Below, piece by piece: positions 1-5,977 of a DNA stretch of 8,607 nucleotides; the first letter of the stretch is position 1, and every line of letters begins with the position of its first letter. The translations under genes were made by a program, and so were the position numbers. This stretch comes from Opitutaceae bacterium (GTDB lineage: Bacteria; Verrucomicrobiota; Verrucomicrobiia; Opitutales; Opitutaceae), in the NCBI GenBank assembly GCA_031254955.1, contig JAIRTK010000312.1, forward strand, positions 1-8,607, given 5' to 3'. The notes under the pieces are model-generated. The model searched no databases, was not told where the DNA came from, and saw only the letters and a list, made by a program, of their open reading frames with translations.

Positions 1-108
1 CCCGGCGCGCGCCGCTTCGAGGAACTCGGCGCGAAAGGCGTGAAAAAACTCTCCGAGACCATCGAACCCATCGAGTCCAACCCGCGCGAAATCACCAAAC
101 GCGAGTGA
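1..108 (+). CDS. 3' end of an unidentified upstream gene (partial)
   Basis: An open frame enters from the left edge in frame 1 and ends at TGA 106-108. It gives about 35 residues, beginning PGARRFEELGAKGVKKLSET and ending in a charged tail (REITKRE). The codons are C/G-ending like those of the genes that follow, which supports real coding sequence. The piece is too short to assign to a family. PVM-type BMC loci often carry a sugar isomerase, kinase, dehydrogenase or regulator next to the shell genes, so one of these is possible, but nothing visible decides. The 194-bp gap to the next start could hold the BMC operon promoter. Confidence 0.55.
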   Translation, partial: PGARRFEELGAKGVKKLSETIEPIESNPREITKRE

Positions 109-160
109 CCCCCGGCCCCCCCCGCGCCCCGCGCTCTCCCCAAGGCCCCCGAAAATCTCC

Positions 161-200
161 CGAAAATATATGATTGACTTGCGTCATAAATCAATAAACC
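161..200 (+). promoter_or_regulatory. AT-rich dyad, candidate operator/promoter of the BMC operon
   Basis: This is the only AT-rich block between the upstream gene and pduL. It contains an imperfect dyad, TGATTGAC-TTGC-GTCATAAATCA (171-193), with an extra TA in the right half. A TTGACT at 174-179 could serve as a -35 hexamer, but no good -10 lies 16-18 bp downstream; the best is TAAACC at 195-200, with a spacer of 15. I read this as a likely regulator-binding site and possible promoter core. The assignment rests on position and symmetry only. Confidence 0.3.
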
Positions 201-302
201 GTCCCCCCACTCAAACACCGGATTTTCCTCCACCCACCACCCTCGTCGCACCCTCAGCCCTCTCCTCGCCAACTCCCCCCTCTCCCTCACCGCCCGCAAC
301 CC
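200..302 (+). other. C-rich, G-depleted untranslated leader before pduL
   Basis: By hand count about 61 of 103 bases are C and only 9 are G. RNA from this stretch would be almost unstructured. C-over-G bias is what Rho utilisation sites look like, so the leader could be a Rho entry point. It could equally be an open ribosome landing zone, since no Shine-Dalgarno motif precedes the ATG at 303. Confidence 0.35.
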
Positions 303-980
303 ATGTCACTCGCGCCACCAGCCCCCCATCGCGCTGAAATCGAACACCTCGTCCGCCGCGCCCTCTACGAAAAACTCGGGCAACCGATGCCGCGCACCGT
401 GCGCGCGCCCAACCCCCTCCTCGTAAACGTCTCCGCCCGCCACTGCCACCTCACCCCGCGCGCCGTCGAGACACTCTTCGGCAAAGGCCGCGCGCTCACG
501 CCGATGAAGTGGCTGTATCAAAAAGACCAATACGCCGCGAAAGAATCCGTCACGCTCATCGGCCCGCGCAGCCGCGTGATCTCAAACCTCCGCATCCTCG
601 GCCCCTGCCGCGACCTCAACCAAGTCGAACTCGCCTTCACCGACGCCATCTCGCTCGGCTTCGACATCCCCGTCCGCAACTCCGGCAACATCAACGACAC
701 CCCCGGCTGCATGCTCATGGGTCCCGCCGGCTTCCTCGAACTGCCCGCCGGCGTCATCCGCGCCGCGCCGCACGTCCACATGCACCCGGACGACGCCGCG
801 TTTTACCGCGTGAAAAACGGCGACTGCATGAAACTCCGCGTCGGCGGCCCCAGCGGCGTGACCTTCGACCGCCTGCTTGTCCGCGTGTCGCCCGACTTCA
901 AACTCGAAGTCCACATCGACACCGACGAAGCCAACGCCTGCGGCCTCGGCCCCGCCACCCCGTGCGAATTGATCAAATAA
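303..980 (+). CDS. pduL: PduL-type phosphate acyltransferase (BMC phosphotransacylase)
   Basis: PduL swaps CoA for phosphate on an acyl-CoA, regenerating CoA inside the BMC lumen and supplying acyl-phosphate to the kinase. The 225-residue protein has the expected length. Metal-site candidates are H47 and H49 (SARHCHLT), E109 (NQVEL), the cluster H157/H159/H161 (HVHMHP) and H204 (EVHIDTDEAN). R103 sits before E109, and the family's R-x-SG...TPG loop appears as RNSGNINDTPG (125-135). Residues 9-27 (HRAEIEHLVRRALYEKLGQ) form a predicted amphipathic helix followed by a Pro/Arg linker, the usual encapsulation peptide of lumenal PduL. The ATG at 303 keeps this helix. It is the first complete gene of the operon, 174 bp before the first shell gene. 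The family call is firm. The in vivo acyl group is probably lactyl or propionyl, inferred from context. Confidence 0.93.
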   Translation: MSLAPPAPHRAEIEHLVRRALYEKLGQPMPRTVRAPNPLLVNVSARHCHLTPRAVETLFGKGRALTPMKWLYQKDQYAAKESVTLIGPRSRVISNLRILGPCRDLNQVELAFTDAISLGFDIPVRNSGNINDTPGCMLMGPAGFLELPAGVIRAAPHVHMHPDDAAFYRVKNGDCMKLRVGGPSGVTFDRLLVRVSPDFKLEVHIDTDEANACGLGPATPCELIK

Positions 981-1154
981 ACCGCTCCCCCTCCCGCCTC
1001 CCCACTTCAACCATCCCCCCCTCGCCTCACGCCCGCCACTCGCCCGCTCACCCTCCCCACCACGACCCGCTTTTTTCCCGCAATCCACCATCCATCATCC
1101 ACCAAAAACCAACCAACCAACCCTCAACCCATAACCACCAACCAACAACTCCCC
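981..1154 (+). other. Spacer with G-free leader of the first BMC-H gene
   Basis: This 174-bp spacer is C/A-rich. Its last 74 bases (1081-1154) contain no G at all and include a short CCAA tandem run near 1120. There is no hairpin, terminator or Shine-Dalgarno motif. The transcript here would be single-stranded up to the start codon, which may favour initiation of the abundant shell protein. Confidence 0.4.
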
Positions 1155-1424
1155 ATGAGTGAATCCCTAGGAATGATTGAAACCAAAGGCTACGTCGGCG
1201 CCATCGAGGCGAGCGACGCGATGGTCAAAGCGGCGGGCGTCACGCTCGCCAAGCAAGTCCAAATCGGCGGCGGCCTCGTCACCGTCCTCGTCAAAGGCGA
1301 TGTCGGCAGCGTGAAAGCCGCCGTTGACGCCGGCGCCGACGCCGCCAAACGCGTCGGCGAACTCATCTGCGCGCACGTCATCGCCCGCCCCCACGCCGAC
1401 CTGCTCAAACAATTCAACCTCTAA
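1155..1424 (+). CDS. BMC-H shell protein 1 (hexameric, Pfam BMC domain)
   Basis: An 89-residue single-BMC-domain protein that forms hexamers tiling the shell facets. Family hallmarks are the start [23 protein letters not shown] (residues 5-27), the edge lysine K25 in AMVKAA, the pore stretch IGGGLVTV (37-44), [17 protein letters not shown] (48-64) and the closing ARPHADL (77-83). The pore triplet is Gly-Gly-Gly (38-40), where PduA-like proteins have Gly-Ser-Gly. This gives no side chains at the constriction and possibly a wider or less selective pore. It shares an identical 17-nt stretch (atgattgaaaccaaagg) with the next gene, so the two are paralogues. The ATG at 1155 gives a standard N-terminus. 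No Shine-Dalgarno is present. The second shell gene follows after 53 bp. Confidence 0.95.
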   Translation: MSESLGMIETKGYVGAIEASDAMVKAAGVTLAKQVQIGGGLVTVLVKGDVGSVKAAVDAGADAAKRVGELICAHVIARPHADLLKQFNL

Positions 1425-1440
1425 CCCGCCTCCCAAAAAA

Positions 1441-1467
1441 CCTAAACTTAAACCTGAACCTGAACTC
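1441..1467 (+). repeat. Hexamer tandem repeat ahead of BMC-H 2
   Basis: Four degenerate 6-bp units (cctaaa, cttaaa, cctgaa, cctgaa) followed by ctc lie just upstream of the ATG at 1478. A similar 7-bp run (ccttaaa), also followed by ctc, precedes the aldolase start. The function is unknown; it may act as an unstructured leader. Confidence 0.45.
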
Positions 1468-1477
1468 CCCCACCACC

Positions 1478-1756
1478 ATGGCACAAGAAGCACTCGGCAT
1501 GATTGAAACCAAAGGATTCTGCACCCTTATCGAAGCGGCAGACGCCGCCCTCAAAGCCGCCAACGTCACCATGACCGGCTACGAAGCGATCGGCTCCGGC
1601 CACGTCGCGGCCTTCTTCCGTGGCGACGTGGCCGCCCTCAAAGCCGCCATCGACGCCGGCGCCGAAGCCGCCCGCCGGGTCGGCGACATCGTCGCCACCC
1701 AAGTCATCCCGCGCCCGCACGACGACATCGGACGCCTCGGCAAATGGATCGCCTGA
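1478..1756 (+). CDS. BMC-H shell protein 2 (hexameric, Pfam BMC domain)
   Basis: A 92-residue single BMC domain. It opens with the conserved [20 protein letters not shown] (4-23) and has lysine K26 at the hexamer edge position in LKAANV. The pore stretch is [10 protein letters not shown] (38-47), with Gly-Ser-Gly at 39-41 followed by His42. [17 protein letters not shown] follows, and then [15 protein letters not shown] at the C-terminus. The GSG pore is the classical PduA-like one; the adjacent His is less usual and could add charge near the pore. The C-terminal tail ends in an aromatic helix (GRLGKWIA). The protein probably assembles with the other BMC-H proteins into facets. The start is clear, and the ATG is set in ACCATGG without a purine-rich ribosome site. 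A palindromic repeat begins 5 bp after the stop codon. Confidence 0.95.
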   Translation: MAQEALGMIETKGFCTLIEAADAALKAANVTMTGYEAIGSGHVAAFFRGDVAALKAAIDAGAEAARRVGDIVATQVIPRPHDDIGRLGKWIA

Positions 1757-1761
1757 AAAAA

Positions 1762-1880
1762 GAATTAGAAATTAGAATTTAGGAATTAGAACTGGCGGCG
1801 CGAGCCGCCGCTTCAAATCCCCCCACGGACGCGGCAGCGCCTTTGCCATTCCCGATTTCTAATTCTTAATTCCTGATTTC
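1762..1880. repeat. Palindromic intergenic element, family C copy 1
   Basis: AT-rich arms built from degenerate TTAGAAA/TTAGGAATT units flank a GC-rich core. The left arm piece gaattagaaat (1762-1772) is the exact reverse complement of 1855-1865. The core carries a perfect 6-bp hairpin with a GCGA loop (GGCGGC at 1794-1799, GCCGCC at 1804-1809). It also has the 13-mer CGCGGCAGCGCCT-like box (1830-1842, cgcggcagcgcct) that recurs in the spacer at 6300-6312. The right arm stops 2 bp before the ackA start codon, so the element forms that gene's whole leader. Confidence 0.6.
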
Positions 1881-1882
1881 CC

Positions 1883-3088
1883 ATGAACGTCCTCGTCGCC
1901 AACCTCGGCTCCACCTCGTTCAAATACCGCCTCTACGCCCTCGACGGCGAAAACACGCGCCTCCTCGCGCGCGGCGGCCTCGAACGCGTCACCGACCACG
2001 GCGCCGCCATCGACCAGACGATGGCCGGACTGGCCGCCGCCGGCCACCAACAAATCGACGCCATCGGCTTCAAAACCGTCCACGGCGGCGACCTCACCGG
2101 CTGCCTCCTCGCGGACGAATCGGTGGAAAAAGCCCTGCTCGACGCCGCCGACCTCGCGCCCGCGCACAACCCGCCCTACGCCGCCGGCATCCGCACCTTC
2201 CGCGAACGCCTGCCCGCCGTGCCCCGCGTCGCGCTCTTCGAAACCGCGTTTTACCAATGGATCGCGCCCGCCGCGCACCGCTACGCCGTGCCCGAAACCT
2301 GGTATAAAGCCGGCATCCGCCGCCACGGCTTCCACGGCGCCAGCCACAAATTCGTCGCCGAACGCTCCGCCGAACTCCTCGGACGCGAAGACATCGCCGC
2401 CGCCGCGCGCAACCTCTACCTGCGCGGCCCCGCGAAAAACCCCGGCGCGCCCCTGCGCGTCATCTCCTGCCACCTCGGCGGCTCCAGCTCCATCACCGCC
2501 ATTCGCGACGGCGTGGCCGTGGCCACCAGCATGGGCCTCAGCCCGCAATCCGGCCTCCCGCAAAACAACCGCGTCGGCGACCTCGACTCCGCCGCGCTCC
2601 CCTGCGCGATGCGCCGCCTCGGCCTCACCATCGAGGAAGCGGAAAGACAACTCGCCCAGGAATCCGGCCTGCTCGGCCTCTCCGGCGTGGGCAACGACCT
2701 GCGCGACATCAAGACCGCCGCCGACCGGGGCGACGCCCGCGCCCGCCTCGCCATCGACGCCCTCGTGTATTCAATCCGCCACTACATCGGCGCCTTCTGG
2801 GTGCAACTCGGCGGCTGCGACGCCCTCGTGTTCACCGCCGGCATCAGCGAAAACAACCCCTGGCTGCGCGCCGCCGTCTGCGAAAACCTCGCCGCCCTCG
2901 GCCTCGAACTCGACCCCGCCGCCAACGCCTCCGCCGCGCCCGAGACCGACCTCGCGACCCAAACCTCGCGCACGAAAATCCTCGTCATCCCCGCCAACGA
3001 AGAACTCGTCGTCGCGCGCGAAACCGCGCGCCTCCTCGCCTCGCGCCACCCCCCCGGCGCCAACAATGCCGCCCCCAGCGCCGCGTGA
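1883..3088 (+). CDS. ackA: Acetate/propionate kinase family protein, divergent active site
   Basis: Acetate kinases make ATP from acyl-phosphate and ADP. Here the enzyme would take the PduL product and release lactate, propionate or acetate, probably outside the shell. The 401-residue length is normal. Visible motifs are NLGSTSFKY (7-15), VHGGD (66-70), HNPP (95-98), GFHGASHKFVAER (149-161), CHLGGSSSIT (196-205), NRVGDLD (229-235), ESGLLGLSG (260-268), FTAGISEN (317-324) and IPANEELVVARE (369-380). Catalytic His151 and Arg230 are kept (H180 and R241 of Methanosarcina AckA). My alignment puts Lys64 where that enzyme has Arg91, Glu120 for Asp148, Tyr124 for His152 and Gly200 for Asn211. About 20 residues are inserted at 171-190. 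No lumen-targeting helix is seen. The fold call is secure; the substrate is open and may be lactyl-phosphate. Confidence 0.9.
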   Translation: MNVLVANLGSTSFKYRLYALDGENTRLLARGGLERVTDHGAAIDQTMAGLAAAGHQQIDAIGFKTVHGGDLTGCLLADESVEKALLDAADLAPAHNPPYAAGIRTFRERLPAVPRVALFETAFYQWIAPAAHRYAVPETWYKAGIRRHGFHGASHKFVAERSAELLGREDIAAAARNLYLRGPAKNPGAPLRVISCHLGGSSSITAIRDGVAVATSMGLSPQSGLPQNNRVGDLDSAALPCAMRRLGLTIEEAERQLAQESGLLGLSGVGNDLRDIKTAADRGDARARLAIDALVYSIRHYIGAFWVQLGGCDALVFTAGISENNPWLRAAVCENLAALGLELDPAANASAAPETDLATQTSRTKILVIPANEELVVARETARLLASRHPPGANNAAPSAA

Positions 3089-3136
3089 CTTAAATCGACT
3101 TACATCGACTTAAACCGACTTACATCGACCTAAATC
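3087..3136 (+). repeat. Five tandem 10-bp units at the ackA stop codon
   Basis: The units gacttaaatc, gacttacatc, gacttaaacc, gacttacatc and gacctaaatc follow without gaps from 3087 to 3136. The consensus is GACTTAMATC. The first unit overlaps the TGA of ackA (3086-3088). A 10-bp period matches about one helical turn, so equivalent positions face the same side of the DNA. The rest of the spacer to 3227 is C/A-rich with nothing further recognised. Confidence 0.7.
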
Positions 3137-3227
3137 GAAAAAATCCCCCCATCACATCGCCCGCCGCCCCCCCTCCCTCTTTTCCTCCAACCCGCAATCA
3201 ACCCTCAACCCAACCGAAAAAAACATC

Positions 3228-3524
3228 ATGGCACAATCAGCCCTAGGACTCCTCGAAACCCGTGGCCTCACCGCGCTCGTCGCCGGAGTGGACGCGATGC
3301 TCAAATCCGCCAACGTCACCCTCGTCGGCCCGATGAAACAAGTCGGCAACGCCCTCGTGACCGCGATCGTCACCGGCGACGTTGCCGCCGTCAAAGCCGC
3401 CACCGAAGCCGGCGCGACCGCCGCCCGCACCTACGGCGAAGTCGTCAGCGTGCAAGTCATCGCCCGCCCCCACGACGACATCGCCACCGTCCTCCCGAAA
3501 CCCGCCGCGCCCGCGAAAAAGTAA
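3228..3524 (+). CDS. BMC-H shell protein 3 (hexameric, Pfam BMC domain)
   Basis: A 98-residue single BMC domain, more diverged than the other two. It starts [20 protein letters not shown] (4-23) and has K26 at the edge position in MLKSANV. The pore stretch is [10 protein letters not shown] (39-48), so Ser is replaced by Asn41 and the following Gly by Ala42. This should give a tighter, more polar constriction than in the other two. [17 protein letters not shown] and [10 protein letters not shown] (79-88) close the domain. A short Pro/Ala/Lys-rich tail ([10 protein letters not shown]) extends beyond the usual end; such tails face one side of the shell and may recruit cargo or other shell parts. 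It is separated from the first two BMC-H genes by ackA, so its dose may differ. The leader lacks a Shine-Dalgarno. Confidence 0.94.
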   Translation: MAQSALGLLETRGLTALVAGVDAMLKSANVTLVGPMKQVGNALVTAIVTGDVAAVKAATEAGATAARTYGEVVSVQVIARPHDDIATVLPKPAAPAKK

Positions 3525-3600
3525 AGGAAGGCGCGAGTATTCCCTTGCCCGCCTCCCACGGGACAAGCCGGAGCCGTCTGCCTTCGCCTCTCCGCGCGAA

Positions 3601-3720
3601 TCCATCTTTCTCCTTATTCTCTATCTTTCCTCTTTCTCTTTTGCCTGCCGGCCAGACGGCACAAGAGAGGAAAGAGAAAGATAAAGCGGAAAGCAGAAAG
3701 ATGGAGGTATTACGAAGACC
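3601..3720. repeat. Long imperfect pyrimidine/purine hairpin with AGGTATT tail
   Basis: A pyrimidine-rich left arm (from 3602) and a purine-rich right arm (to 3704) pair imperfectly over about 50 bp around an apex near 3650-3656. The outer 10 bp are perfect (ccatctttct at 3602-3611 with agaaagatgg at 3695-3704). The inner arms match with several mismatches. Directly after the stem comes aggtattacgaagacc (3705-3720), like the tails of the small hairpins at 8207 and 8307. The preceding 3525-3600 holds a smaller weak hairpin (cttgcccg with cgggacaag near 3544-3567) and no gene. Confidence 0.5.
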
Positions 3721-3762
3721 GTTCCCATCCCCCCGCCCAATCACCCTTCTCACCTCCCGCCC

Positions 3763-4062
3763 ATGTTTCTCGCCCGTGTCATCGGCTCCGTGGTCTCCAC
3801 CAAGAAAGACGAGACCATGACCGGCCGCAAACTCCTCCTCTTGCGCCCCCTGTTTCCCGACGAAGCCAACCCCGCCGCGCTCAAACCCGGCGGCAACCCC
3901 ATCGTCGCCGTTGACGCCCACGGCGCCGGTGCCGGCGACCTCGTGCTCTTCTGCCAAGGCAGCTCCGCGCGCATGGCCGCCGGCATGAAACCGCTCCCCA
4001 TCGACGCCGCCGTCATCGGCCTGGTGGACACCGTGGAAGTCCTCGGCAAAAAAGCCACCTGA
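3763..4062 (+). CDS. BMC-P vertex protein 1 (EutN/CcmL family)
   Basis: BMC-P proteins form pentamers that close the twelve vertices of the shell. This 99-residue protein is the most canonical of the three here. It begins MFLARVIGSVVSTKKDETMTG (1-21), the usual first strand and turn, then KLLLLRPL (23-30). The family signature VAVDAHGAGAGDLVLFCQGSSAR spans 48-70. PIDAAVIGLVDTVEV (79-93) completes the beta barrel. The ATG at 3763 gives the standard N-terminus with no extension. It lies 238 bp after the third BMC-H gene, across the long hairpin, and 126 bp before the aldehyde dehydrogenase. Three different BMC-P genes in one locus is typical of PVM-type compartments. Confidence 0.93.
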   Translation: MFLARVIGSVVSTKKDETMTGRKLLLLRPLFPDEANPAALKPGGNPIVAVDAHGAGAGDLVLFCQGSSARMAAGMKPLPIDAAVIGLVDTVEVLGKKAT

Positions 4063-4161
4063 ACAAACAAACCCACGACGCCGGACGCCCAGTCACAAAG
4101 GACAAGTATCCAGTAACAAAAATCGCTCGCGCGCCGCTACGCCGGTTTCTCCATTCCACAC

Positions 4162-4188
4162 TCCGCATTCACGAAATCCCATTTTCCC
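4162..4188 (+). repeat. Duplicated leader motif before the aldehyde dehydrogenase
   Basis: The block tccgcattc-a-cgaaatcc ending cattttccc sits directly against the ATG at 4189. Nearly the same block precedes the BMC-P 2 start (5953-5977). The spacer upstream (4063-4161) shows nothing else I recognise. Confidence 0.5.
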
Positions 4189-5679
4189 ATGTCCCTCCAA
4201 CTCGACGAAAACCTGGTCCGCTCCATCGTCAGCGAAGTCGTCCGCAACATCCGCTCCGCCACCGGCGCAGCCCCCGCCGCCAGCGCCGCCGCCGTCGCCC
4301 CTGCCGCGCCCCCCGCGCCGTTCATCGCCAGCGGCGCCCTCTCCGGCCCGCGCCACGGCGTCTTTCAAGACGTGCCCGCCGCCGCCGCCGCCGCGCGGAA
4401 AGGCTTCGAGCAACTCCGCGCCAAAGGCGTCGCCGCCCGCCGGCAAGTCGTGGACATCATCAAAAAACTCGCCACCGCCAACGCCGAGACATGGGGCAGA
4501 TTCGAGTTTGAAGAGACCAAAATCGGACGCCTCGAACACAAAATCGCCAAACTCCAAATCGTGCCACTCGTCCCCGGCGTCGAATGGCTCCGCCCCTACG
4601 CGCTGAGCGGCGACCACGGCCTCATGCACGAAGAATACACCCCCTTCGGCGTCGTCGCCGCCATCCTCCCCGTCACCCACTCCGTGCCCACGCTCTCCGG
4701 CAACATCATCAACGCCATCGCCGCCGGCAACTCCATCCTCTTCAACCCCCACCCCGGCGGCGCCCGCTCCGCCGCCCTCGCCGTGCGCGCCTACAACGAA
4801 GCCATCCACGCCGCCACCGGCATCGAAAACCTCGTCTGCACCATCGAAAAACCCACCCTCGAATCCTTCGACGCCCTCTGCAAATCCCCCCTCGTCAACC
4901 TCCTCGTCGTCACCGGCGGCCCCGGCGTCGTCAACGCCGCCATGAAATCCGGCAAACGCGCCATCTGCGCCGGCCCCGGCAACCCCCCCGTGCTCGTGGA
5001 CGACACCGTCTGCGCCGACAAAGCCGCGAAAGACATCATCTACGGCTGCGGCTTCGACAACAACCTCCTCTGCATCGGCGAAAAACAACTCTTCGTCCTC
5101 GACCGCGTCGCCAACGCCCTCGTCCGCTCCCTCGAAAAAGCCGGCGCCGTCCGCCTCCTCCCCGCGCAAACCGAAAAACTCGCCCGCGAAGCCTTCACCA
5201 TGAAACCCGACGCCGCCGGCTGCTCGCACCCCGTGCTCAACCGCGAACTCGTCGGCAAGGACGCCGCCGCCCTCGCCGCCCGCGCCGGCCTCAGCATCCC
5301 GCCCGCCACGCCCATCCTCATCGGCGAAACCGACCCCGACCACCCCTTCGTCCTGGAAGAGCAAATGATGCCCATGCTCCCCATCGTCCGCGTGAAAACC
5401 GTCGAAGAAGGCATCGCCCTCGCGAAAAAATCCGAGCACGGCTACAAACACTCCTCCATCATCCACTCCCTCAACGTGGACCGCATGACGGAAATGGCCC
5501 GCGAAATGGACACCACCCTCTTCGTGAAAAACGGCCCCAGCACCACCGGCCTCGGCCTCGACGGCGAAGGCTACCTCAGCTACTCCATCGCCACCACCAC
5601 CGGCGAAGGCATCACCAACCCCCAAACCTTCACCCGCACCCGCCGCTGCGTCCTCGTGGACGCGCTGAAAATATATTGA
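4189..5679 (+). CDS. CoA-acylating aldehyde dehydrogenase, PduP-like, BMC-targeted
   Basis: It oxidises an aldehyde to acyl-CoA with NAD+ and CoA inside the compartment. In PVM-type loci the substrate is lactaldehyde from the aldolase. The 496-residue length fits the PduP/EutE group. Residues 6-21 (DENLVRSIVSEVVRNI) form an amphipathic helix followed by an Ala/Pro linker (26-45), the N-terminal encapsulation peptide. The catalytic domain has TPFGVVAAILPVTHSVPT (151-168), NAIAAGNSILFNPHPG (175-190), VVTGGPGVVNAAMKSGKR (240-257) and AGPGNPPV (261-268). The nucleophile is Cys295 in GFDNNLLCIGEKQ, followed by EEQMMPMLPIVRV (390-402). Relatives usually have Pro where this protein has Leu294. The next gene is 298 bp away across a palindromic repeat. 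The ATG at 4189 keeps the targeting helix. No catalytic residue is visibly missing. The acyl product is inferred. Confidence 0.94.
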   Translation: MSLQLDENLVRSIVSEVVRNIRSATGAAPAASAAAVAPAAPPAPFIASGALSGPRHGVFQDVPAAAAAARKGFEQLRAKGVAARRQVVDIIKKLATANAETWGRFEFEETKIGRLEHKIAKLQIVPLVPGVEWLRPYALSGDHGLMHEEYTPFGVVAAILPVTHSVPTLSGNIINAIAAGNSILFNPHPGGARSAALAVRAYNEAIHAATGIENLVCTIEKPTLESFDALCKSPLVNLLVVTGGPGVVNAAMKSGKRAICAGPGNPPVLVDDTVCADKAAKDIIYGCGFDNNLLCIGEKQLFVLDRVANALVRSLEKAGAVRLLPAQTEKLAREAFTMKPDAAGCSHPVLNRELVGKDAAALAARAGLSIPPATPILIGETDPDHPFVLEEQMMPMLPIVRVKTVEEGIALAKKSEHGYKHSSIIHSLNVDRMTEMAREMDTTLFVKNGPSTTGLGLDGEGYLSYSIATTTGEGITNPQTFTRTRRCVLVDALKIY

Positions 5680-5722
5680 TTGAAAACGCTGACACCGCGC
5701 CTGCCGGGCAACCACTCTGCAT

Positions 5723-5881
5723 AAGGGCACGTTGAAAAACTCAAAAACAAAAAATTTTAATCACGGAAGCGCGGAAAGGCGGAAACGCGAAATCTCATGA
5801 AAAACAATCATTATAATATAATTTAGCGCCTTCCGTCCTTCCGCGCTTCCGTGATTAAAACGGATTTCTCAAAGTGCCCAT
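5723..5881. repeat. Palindromic MITE/REP-like element, family A/B copy 1
   Basis: A perfect 22-bp inverted repeat (5755-5776 with 5839-5860; arm starts ttttaatcacggaagcgcgg) extends imperfectly both inward and outward. The outer ends gggcac (5725-5730) and gtgccc (5874-5879) also match, giving an element of about 159 bp with an AT-rich centre (ttataatataattta near 5811-5825). There is no reading frame inside. It could fold in RNA as a strong stem downstream of the aldehyde dehydrogenase. No T-run follows, so it is not a classical terminator. Its ends resemble those of the element at 6806-6994. Confidence 0.65.
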
Positions 5882-5952
5882 AATTAATTTCCATATCCCC
5901 CTCGCCCTTCACCCGCCAAGCACTTCGCCTTACGCCCACGCATTTTCCCCAT

Positions 5953-5977
5953 TCCGCATTCCGAAATCCGCATTCCC
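5953..5977 (+). repeat. Duplicated leader motif before BMC-P 2
   Basis: The block tccgcattccgaaatccg followed by cattccc abuts the ATG at 5978. It repeats, with one base inserted and small changes, the block before the aldehyde dehydrogenase start (4162-4188). The 5882-5952 stretch upstream is C/T-rich with nothing else recognised. Confidence 0.5.

Noticed and set aside
509..1162. 217-codon + strand frame overlapping pduL and the following spacer
   Set aside because: Arg/Pro/His-rich out-of-frame translation that runs into the C-rich spacer; no leader of its own.
1859..2650. 263-codon minus-strand frame opposite the kinase gene
   Set aside because: Low-complexity Gly/Ala/Val/Glu composition typical of antisense to C-ending codons; the + strand frame has full acetate-kinase motifs.
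1883..3088. Inactive (pseudo) kinase
   Set aside because: Frame is intact and full length, and the catalytic His and Arg, N-terminal phosphate loop and Mg-binding Glu are kept; the changed residues are mostly conservative.
3087..3136. CRISPR array
   Set aside because: Units are 10 bp with no spacers between them, so this is a simple tandem repeat.
4093..5730. 545-codon open frame on the minus strand opposite the aldehyde dehydrogenase
   Set aside because: It is a shadow of the GC-rich, C-ending codons of the real gene: very rich in Gly, Asp, Glu, Ala and Val, with no recognisable domain.
4584..5735. 383-codon + strand frame overlapping the aldehyde dehydrogenase
   Set aside because: Arg/His/Pro-dominated translation expected from the shifted frame of a GC-rich gene; no domain.
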